From NCBI GenBank assembly GCA_015486775.1, contig WFRA01000384.1:1-19201 (forward strand): a stretch of 19,201 nucleotides of DNA, given 5' to 3'. A program made the position numbers and the translations under genes. The notes beneath the pieces were generated by a model. It ran no database searches. It was not told where the DNA came from and saw nothing but the letters and a program-made list of their open reading frames with translations. Positions 14,713-19,201 of the stretch are shown one piece after another (the stretch's first letter is position 1; every line of letters begins with the position of its first letter). Source of the stretch: Kiritimatiellales bacterium (GTDB lineage: Bacteria; Verrucomicrobiota; Kiritimatiellia; Kiritimatiellales; Pontiellaceae).

Positions 14713-15735
14713 CTATTTCGGCATGGGGTCGATGAGGGAATCGAAGTAGGCATCGAGCCGCTGGGTTCCGCTGGCTTGGATAATATTTTCCAAGGTCCGG
14801 AAAGAGCGGGTGCGTGCCTCGGCCAGCGAAACGTGCCCTTCGCGCCCTTTTTCGTTGAGCGAGATCAGCGCGGTTCCGTCGGACTCCTGGACCTTTAGCG
14901 AAAGGGAGTAGCGGACAAAGACGAGGTCGGCGGTGTGCTGTCCGGTGTCGTTGATCGAGACGCTTCCGACGATGGCCAGTACGTCGGGGGCGCCGACCAC
15001 GAAGCCGTAGCGGGTAACGAGGTCTTCAAGGACGGTCTGGATGCGCCTGCCTTCGTCGCCCTCCACCGTAATCCGCACGCGGATTCTGCGGGCGGTTTCG
15101 GCCAGGGCCTTGCGGAGCTGGTTGGCGGAGTAGTCGGGGGTGGCGTCGGGGACGGACGGGGGATGGATCACCTTGAGCTGCCGCAGGAGAAGCTGGCTTT
15201 CGTCGGCCTGGCGGACAGCGGCGCGCAGGGCGGCATATTTTTTGAGCAGGTCGGGGGTCTCCTGGGCCTGGACGCGCAGGAAGTCGACGAGCTCGGTCTG
15301 CTCGCGGAGCTGGTCGCGGTAGAGGGCCGCGGTTTCGCGGCGGTCGAGATAGGCGACGGCGTGGATGCGCCCCTTGGCATCCTGCCACGCCTCAGCGTGC
15401 TGGATGTTGGAGAGGGTCTGGGAGGAGAGGATGTTGATGTCGGCGGAAAAGTCGGTGGTGCGCTCGAAGGAGTTTTCGCTTTCGCGGGCTCGGTCCGCGA
15501 TGCGTTCGTCGGATTCGATGCGCGACTCGAAGATGCGCGCAAGGTTGGCGTCGGCGGAGTTTTCCGCCGCGCGGCGGGTGTCACCCTCGCCGACGGCCAC
15601 GAGGTAGCGGTTTTCGGGATAGGCCGATTTTGGGTTTTCCACCCATCCCGGGGTTCCGCCGCCAACGGTTTTGCATCCCGGCAAAATCGTTGCAACCAGC
15701 AGCGCCACCAATAATCCTTTCTTCCAGAAATTCAT
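14713..15735 (-). CDS. LPP20-family outer-membrane lipoprotein
   Basis: A 340-aa lipoprotein: MNFWKKGLLVALLVATILPG followed by Cys21 is a typical signal and lipobox (LPGC). The mature start (GTPGWVENPKSAYPENRYLV, then AVGEGDTRRAAENSADANLA) has the LPP20 pattern of a Trp-Val-x-Asn-Pro element, a YLVAVGEG strand and an Ala-rich helix. A charged helical middle (about 150-220) and a beta-rich C-terminal part follow. The biochemical function of LPP20 proteins is not established; some are surface lipoproteins. AAGGA precedes the start. It begins nine bases after the stop of the COG3014-like gene, so it is the last gene of the lpoB operon. It is longer than the minimal LPP20 domain, so the C-terminal half may be a separate module. 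It runs convergently into gcvPA with no evident terminator. Confidence 0.8.
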   Translation of the reverse strand: MNFWKKGLLVALLVATILPGCKTVGGGTPGWVENPKSAYPENRYLVAVGEGDTRRAAENSADANLARIFESRIESDERIADRARESENSFERTTDFSADINILSSQTLSNIQHAEAWQDAKGRIHAVAYLDRRETAALYRDQLREQTELVDFLRVQAQETPDLLKKYAALRAAVRQADESQLLLRQLKVIHPPSVPDATPDYSANQLRKALAETARRIRVRITVEGDEGRRIQTVLEDLVTRYGFVVGAPDVLAIVGSVSINDTGQHTADLVFVRYSLSLKVQESDGTALISLNEKGREGHVSLAEARTRSFRTLENIIQASGTQRLDAYFDSLIDPMPK

Positions 15736-15744
15736 TTTTGATCC

Positions 15745-17145
15745 TTAGTTTAGATAGGCGGACTCCAGCACGTTGAGGCGGTCGGCCCTGATTTCGAAGC
15801 CGGGGTGTTCGTCGGCGTAGAGCAGCCTGCCGCTGGCGCTGTAGTAGTTGATGGTGATGTCGTATGTCCCCTCGTAGAGATGGAGCTCGCGGATGGAGGC
15901 CTTGGCGGGGAAAAAGCGCGAGACCCGCAGGTCGGCGTTTTCGGTGGTGTCGACCAGCAGGTCGGCGGCGAGGCGGGTGAAGAAGGCCACGCCGCCGTCC
16001 ATGTTTTTGGTCATCTCTTGCTTGGCCTGCTCCGCCGCCAATCCCTTGACGACCGCGCGGGTGATGGTCTTGAGGTAGATGAGCGGTTTTTGGATGCCGA
16101 AGGTTTCGATTGCCGCGTTCTCCAGGCTTTCCAGCGGCTGGAGATCCTTGTCGGTCATGCCCTCGACCGCAATCTCGATGCGCGCCACCTTGGAGGGGTG
16201 CCTGACCATTTCGGGAAGCTGGATCTTGAAGTGGTAGCCCTCGCTGATTCCGTCCCACGGAAGCACGCTGAGGTCGGAGAGGTTTTGCTTGCCCAGATAG
16301 TTTTCCGACGACCCGGCAAACACGACTGTGTTTTCCTCGGTGTGGATATAGAAGGTGTCGGCCTTCTTGTCGGGTGCCAGTCCATTGAAGGCGATCACGT
16401 TCAGGCGCGCCTTCGGAGGATGGACGGGCTTGAGCATGGCGGAAAAGTCGGGCTTCGGGAAGGTGTAGATGTCGGGCTGGAGTTTCCATCCCTTGTCGAT
16501 TTTTTCGAGATCGATGCGCACGTCGTCCCATTTGTGGTCTTGCCGGTAGAGCATCGCGCCGAGGTAGCGCCCTAGGGCAGACTCCTGGAAGGGGTTCCTG
16601 CCAGGGGCAAAGGTTTCGTGAGCCTCTTCGGCCTCGTTCATCTTCCGGGCAACCTTTTGGTATTTGGATTCGAGTAGCACCAGCTTGTTGTCGATGCGCC
16701 GCACCTCCACAAAGGCGTCGTCGTTGCGGCCGAGTGCTAGGTAGTTGAGTGCCTTGAAGGCGTTGAGGTAGATGTTCTCGTAGTCCTCGCCGGCGTAGGC
16801 GAGCACGTTGTCGTTCATTACCAGCGACGATGCGGAGCGCGACACGCTCTTGGTGAAGTTGTCCTCGATTCCGCGTTCGGCCTTCTCGAGCATCGCGTTG
16901 CTTTTTTCATACTCCCCGTTCCAGTGGTAGAGCATGCCGACGTCGAGATAGTAGACCACGCGGTCCTTGCGGGTGTAGGCCACCTCCTTGGCCGCCTCGA
17001 TTTTTGCGATGGCCTCGGAATAGTCCCCCCGCGCCAGCATCCGATCCGTTCCCGCATATTGCGACTTGTCCGTCCGCAGGCTGGCGCAGCCCGCTAGGAG
17101 CAGAGCCGATGCGGCGAGGATTGGAATGGGGCAGGGCTGGCGCAT
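15745..17145 (-). CDS. COG3014-like lipoprotein with TPR-type helical N-terminal region
   Basis: A 466-aa lipoprotein: MRQPCPIPILAASALLLAGC ends in the lipobox LAGC with Cys20. Residues about 30-200 are helical and TPR-like (RMLARGDYSEAIAKIEAAKE, then YYLDVGMLYHWNGEYEKSNA, then NAFKALNYLALGRNDDAFVE). The rest is a mixed beta-rich part (LNVIAFNGLAPDKKADTFYI) ending in a small beta-domain (YEGTYDITINYYSASGRLLY). I recognise the overall pattern as the uncharacterised COG3014 group, which I recall as often occurring beside LpoB and LPP20 lipoproteins, as here. Function is unknown; a periplasm-facing, outer-membrane-attached scaffold is a reasonable inference. The start lacks a clear ribosome site but is the only one that gives a signal peptide. 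It follows lpoB by 37 bases. Confidence 0.75.
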   Translation of the reverse strand: MRQPCPIPILAASALLLAGCASLRTDKSQYAGTDRMLARGDYSEAIAKIEAAKEVAYTRKDRVVYYLDVGMLYHWNGEYEKSNAMLEKAERGIEDNFTKSVSRSASSLVMNDNVLAYAGEDYENIYLNAFKALNYLALGRNDDAFVEVRRIDNKLVLLESKYQKVARKMNEAEEAHETFAPGRNPFQESALGRYLGAMLYRQDHKWDDVRIDLEKIDKGWKLQPDIYTFPKPDFSAMLKPVHPPKARLNVIAFNGLAPDKKADTFYIHTEENTVVFAGSSENYLGKQNLSDLSVLPWDGISEGYHFKIQLPEMVRHPSKVARIEIAVEGMTDKDLQPLESLENAAIETFGIQKPLIYLKTITRAVVKGLAAEQAKQEMTKNMDGGVAFFTRLAADLLVDTTENADLRVSRFFPAKASIRELHLYEGTYDITINYYSASGRLLYADEHPGFEIRADRLNVLESAYLN

Positions 17146-17182
17146 GGCTAGGGAGTTTTGGAAAGCCGTGATTCCCTATACG

Positions 17183-17788
17183 CTACCATTTGTGGCTCGG
17201 GCGCTTGATGAATTTCTTGATTTTCTTGCTGCCGATCCAGACCTTCTCGTTGCTTTCGAGCTGGATCATCTCCAGATCCACCTGGTAGAATATGACCTGC
17301 TCCTTGCCCTCTTGATCGACGATGGTCTTGATGCTGCCTTGCAGCATGAAGTCGGCGCCGGTCTCGGCGGCTAGGCGCTTCTGCGTCTCCTCGCGCGACC
17401 AGATCTGCTGCTCCTTGCGTTCCTGCCGCAGCTCGCCGCGCTCCACCGAGTTGGCCACGAACTTGAGCCGCCCGCTGTTGATCAGTTCGCGTTCGAGATC
17501 CTTGGTGAAGGTTTCGGTTTCGATGTGCTCGGAGCTTTTGTTGCGGATGGTGCCCACAATCACCACCGGCTTCCTTCCGTTCTTGCTGGTGAATTCTTCG
17601 ATCCACGGGCGGCTTGCAAGGTCGCCGACCATCTCGGCGGAGACCAGTTGGGAGTCGGTGTCGTTCCAGCGTCCGGAAAGGTCGATGGTTTCCTCGACCC
17701 CGACGCGCTCGACCTTGGTTTTGCAGCCCGGGGTTGTTGCGGCGGCAACGGCGAGGGCGATGATGAATAGCGACAGGTTTCCTTTCAT
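17183..17788 (-). CDS. lpoB: LpoB-like penicillin-binding protein activator lipoprotein
   Basis: LpoB is an outer-membrane lipoprotein that reaches through the peptidoglycan layer to activate the bifunctional synthase PBP1B. This 201-aa protein has a signal MKGNLSLFIIALAVAAATTP followed by Gly and the lipid-modified Cys22. The family core comes next: ETIDLSGRWNDTDSQLVSAE, WIEEFTSKNGRKPVVIVGTI, RNKSSEHIETETFTKDLERE, LINSGRLKFVANSVERGELR and ETGADFMLQGSIKTI. I start at the ATG at 17788, with AAAGGAG upstream, instead of an in-frame Met 45 codons earlier that begins inside a 10-bp tandem repeat and would bury the signal peptide. It is the first gene of a three-lipoprotein operon and has a good promoter upstream. 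The activity on a particular penicillin-binding protein is inferred from the family. Confidence 0.88.
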   Translation of the reverse strand: MKGNLSLFIIALAVAAATTPGCKTKVERVGVEETIDLSGRWNDTDSQLVSAEMVGDLASRPWIEEFTSKNGRKPVVIVGTIRNKSSEHIETETFTKDLERELINSGRLKFVANSVERGELRQERKEQQIWSREETQKRLAAETGADFMLQGSIKTIVDQEGKEQVIFYQVDLEMIQLESNEKVWIGSKKIKKFIKRPSHKW

Positions 17789-17833
17789 GGCAAGCTCCTT
17801 TAATATTCCGGGATTGGATTTATTTTCAGTGAG

Positions 17834-17862
17834 AGAATAGCGGGATTGGGGGAATAGGTCAA
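17834..17862 (-). promoter_or_regulatory. sigma-70-type promoter for the lpoB operon
   Basis: On the minus strand TTGACC (17862-17857) is followed by exactly 17 bases and TATTCT (17839-17834). The start of transcription would fall near 17827, giving a leader of about 40 bases that ends in the AAAGGAG ribosome site of lpoB. Confidence 0.65.
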
Positions 17863-17901
17863 TCGTATCGGAAGGTCTTTCGGGCTTCCCGTTGCTTATC
17901 A

Positions 17902-17931
17902 ATTCGCGTGTATTAGCGTTCATTCGCGGTA
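17902..17931. repeat. three tandem 10-bp units (ATTCGCG-type)
   Basis: ATTCGCGTGT, ATTAGCGTTC and ATTCGCGGTA follow each other without gaps, sharing ATTmGCG at the same phase. They lie in the 323-base gap between the lpoB start and the SHD1 gene. The reverse complement has the look of short intergenic repeats seen in many environmental bacterial genomes; I cannot name the family. Confidence 0.6.
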
Positions 17932-17965
17932 ACTGCTTTTTCTAGGTTCATGGAATATTTGTAGC

Positions 17966-17997
17966 CATCCAACCATCCCGTATTCCAATCATCCATG
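17966..17997. repeat. four degenerate tandem 8-bp units (CATCCnnn-type)
   Basis: CATCCAAC, CATCCCGT, ATTCCAAT and CATCCATG run in phase with a fixed YCC core. The array lies about 35 bases after the 10-bp repeats and directly abuts the inverted repeat at 17998-18013. A longer inverted repeat (TGGAATA at 17951-17957 with TATTCCA at 17981-17987) overlaps it. Confidence 0.5.
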
Positions 17998-18013
17998 CGC
18001 AATCAAGATTGCG
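17998..18013. other. inverted repeat upstream of the SHD1 gene
   Basis: CGCAATC-AA-GATTGCG is a perfect 7-bp inverted repeat with a two-base centre, about 100 bases before the SHD1 gene start. It has the size of a dimeric-repressor operator but could equally be part of the neighbouring repeat array. No convincing promoter could be placed next to it; the best guess, TTGCGG to AATAAT, has a spacer of only 15. Confidence 0.4.
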
Positions 18014-18111
18014 GCGATGTCTTTGAAGAAATAATTTTTTGATATTTGTCTGGGAACCCGGATCTCTTTCAAATAGCCTGTTCCAAAAATCATGGGGAAG
18101 CGAGGACTACA

Positions 18112-18842
18112 ATGAAACAAAAACTGTTTATGCTGACGTTCTGCCTTGGAATGCAGGCATTTATGGCCAATGCCGGATACCGGAACTTTACCGATACCAA
18201 GGGCAGGGTGATCGAAGCCGAGATTGTCAAATACAACCCGTCAAAAAAGACGGTGATCCTCCGGTGCAAAAACAAGGGAATGAAAACCGTGCCGACCGGC
18301 ATCTTCTCGGAGAAAGACCAAAAATACATTCTTTCGTGGAACAAATTGCATTTTTTCTCGATGAGCGGCTGTTGTCCGTGACCCTCAAGCGGATCAAAAA
18401 GAAAAACACCGAGGACTCCGCGGAAAGCTATGCACAGGCCTGGAAGGTTTATGACAACAGTTTCAAGATAATCTTAAAAAACGGATCCCAAGTCAGCTTC
18501 AACGACGTAACGCTTGAGTATGTCCTGTACTACTCTCAGGAAAAGCATATCAAACGGAACACGGCAAAAGAGGAAAACCACGGAACGCTCTACGAGAAAG
18601 AGACAATCTCCCTCCCCAAAAAGACAACCCGGGAAATCGACACCAAGGTTCTGCACCTGAAAAGCTACAGGGAAAGCGGCTACGATGACGTTTGGCCAGA
18701 TCTCGATGGAGAGATGCACGGGATCATGCTCACGTTGAGCATACAGACGGAATCCGGGGAAACCATATCCCGAACGGTTAAATATCCCGAAGACCTCAAG
18801 CATGTCTGGGCACCCAAAACGAAGGATGTCCAGATAGATTAG
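18112..18842 (+). CDS. secreted SHD1-domain protein, reading frame broken at a T6 run
   Basis: The first frame (18112-18381) gives a Sec signal MKQKLFMLTFCLGMQAFMAN followed by Ala21, then residues 24-76 with an SHD1-like pattern: NFTDTKGRVIEAEIVKY, KKTVILRCKNKGMKTVP and FSEKDQKYILSW. It then ends at a stop after a short non-matching tail. A second frame continues from the T run at 18351-18356 to 18842 with a sensible protein (LDERLLSVTLKRIKKKNTED through KYPEDLKHVWAPKTKD). One extra T there joins them into about 243 aa. SHD1 proteins of this secreted type are common in PVC bacteria; their function is unknown. GAGG precedes the start. GC is low (27 of 60 at 18541-18600). The break may be a sequencing error, a decayed gene, or a -1 frameshift. 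Confidence 0.7.
18351..18357 (+). other. slippery-type heptamer T TTT TTC at the frame junction of the SHD1 gene
   Basis: In the upstream frame the codons are CAT TTT TTC, so the heptamer fits the X XXY YYZ pattern of -1 frameshift sites. A -1 shift here restores the downstream open frame exactly. I see only weak pairing potential (CGG/CCG) within the next 25 bases and no strong pseudoknot or hairpin, so a programmed event is not favoured over an indel. Confidence 0.35.
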
Positions 18843-18877
18843 CCCACCCAGCCGGGAGATGCATCGCTCTTCCAATG

Positions 18878-18891
18878 CCCGGAAGGCCGGG
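18878..18891. other. short GC-rich hairpin between the SHD1 gene and the metal regulator
   Basis: CCCGG-AAGG-CCGGG forms a five-pair stem with a four-base loop 36 bases after the SHD1 gene stop. No T tract follows on either strand, so it is only a weak candidate for a transcription end. Confidence 0.25.
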
Positions 18892-18950
18892 AGCCGGATA
18901 GGGAAGATTGCCGCCAATCGGAATTTGGGTTTGCCGGGGGCACCTGCTAG

Positions 18951-18962
18951 CATGGCGCCATG
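18951..18962. promoter_or_regulatory. 12-bp perfect palindrome covering the start codon of the DtxR-like gene
   Basis: CATGGCGCCATG reads the same on both strands. Its second half contains the start codon, and its first ATG opens a three-codon ORF (Met-Ala-Pro-stop) whose TGA overlaps the gene start as ATGA. It could be an autoregulatory operator or a translation-control element; both are inference. A weak -10-like TAGCAT (18948-18953) with TTGGGT 17 bases upstream would give a nearly leaderless transcript. Confidence 0.35.
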
Positions 18963-19201
18963 AACAAGAACGAACTCAGCGCCAGCCAGGAGGATTATCT
19001 GGAGATGGTCTATTTCCTTTCGAGGGAAGGGGACGGCCGGGCGCGCCCGAAGGATATCGCTGACCGCATGAAGGTGCGCGCGGCCTCGGTAACCGGGGCG
19101 TTGAAGGCGCTCGCGGAAAAGGGACTGGTCGACTATTCCCCGTATGCCCAGGTTGCCCTCACCCCCGCCGGGCGGAAGATCGCAAAGGCGATTGCCGGGA
19201 A
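18960..19201 (+). CDS. DtxR/MntR-family metal-dependent transcriptional regulator, N-terminal part (cut by window edge)
   Basis: The first 80 codons of a regulator that represses iron or manganese uptake genes when loaded with Fe2+ or Mn2+. The translation begins MNKNELSASQEDYLEMVYFL and continues with the winged helix: PKDIADRMKVRAASVTGALK (recognition helix region about 32-51), ALAEKGLVDYSPYAQVALTP and AGRKIAKAIAG. This matches the DtxR/MntR start (S-x-S-x-E-x-Y-L-E), in which the Glu and Asp of QEDYLEMV lie near the metal-binding region. The dimerisation and metal-site domains are outside the window, so iron against manganese cannot be decided. There is no clear ribosome-binding site; the start codon sits in a 12-bp palindrome. 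Confidence 0.88.
   Translation, partial: MNKNELSASQEDYLEMVYFLSREGDGRARPKDIADRMKVRAASVTGALKALAEKGLVDYSPYAQVALTPAGRKIAKAIAG

Noticed and set aside
13611..14753. A 380-codon minus-strand open frame opposite gcvPA
   Set aside because: gcvPA is clearly the coding strand; the antisense frame is a composition effect in GC-rich DNA.
17789..17923. An N-terminal extension of LpoB starting at 17923
   Set aside because: It begins in the 10-bp tandem repeat, crosses the predicted promoter, and would place the lipoprotein signal in the middle of the protein.
1..19201. CRISPR array, tRNA, rRNA or insertion sequence
   Set aside because: No regularly spaced repeats of suitable length, cloverleaf-like segments, rRNA-like stretches or transposase reading frames were found by eye.

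Overview
The window is a gene-dense stretch of a Gram-negative bacterial chromosome, mostly GC-rich. Five predicted lipoprotein signals, a TolC-type outer-membrane channel and LpoB/COG3014/LPP20 lipoproteins show a double-membrane cell. An SHD1-type secreted protein, together with this gene mix, suggests the PVC superphylum (Verrucomicrobiota/Kiritimatiellota/Planctomycetota-like). That placement is inference; no rRNA or marker phylogeny was possible.

Layout. (1) 1-4024, minus strand: purA, a two-gene ATPase plus PD-(D/E)XK-nuclease-like module, uppS and the start of cdsA. Gaps are very short or overlapping, so this reads as one transcription unit. The ATPase/nuclease pair is visibly more AT-rich than the housekeeping genes around it and looks like an inserted, defence-like cassette. 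(2) 4094-7949, minus strand: an orphan sigma-54 response regulator with its own terminator, an orphan amino-acid-type solute-binding lipoprotein, and tadA, which overlaps a YegS/DgkB-type lipid kinase gene that has a strong, apparently leaderless promoter. (3) 8026-13146, plus strand: a complete tripartite ABC exporter operon (TolC-like lipoprotein, MacA-like adaptor, MacB-like ATPase, MacB-like permease) with overlapping genes. (4) 13259-14699, plus strand: gcvPA (glycine cleavage P-protein subunit 1) behind a leader with a promoter, a hairpin and a 19-codon mini-ORF that overlaps the gcvPA start. (5) 14713-17862, minus strand: a three-gene lipoprotein operon, lpoB / COG3014-like / LPP20-like, convergent with gcvPA and probably concerned with peptidoglycan synthase activation and the outer membrane. 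(6) 17863-18111: repeat-rich intergenic DNA (three 10-bp units, four 8-bp units, a short inverted repeat). (7) 18112-18842, plus strand: a secreted SHD1-domain protein whose frame is broken at a T6 run. (8) 18960-end: the start of a DtxR/MntR-family metal-dependent regulator.

Two genes (tolC-like and SHD1) need a one-base change in a T homopolymer to give a sensible protein, in opposite directions. This is either sequencing/assembly error or slippage-based control, and it should be resolved before either gene is interpreted. The most interesting biological candidate is the ATPase/nuclease pair wedged between purA and uppS.
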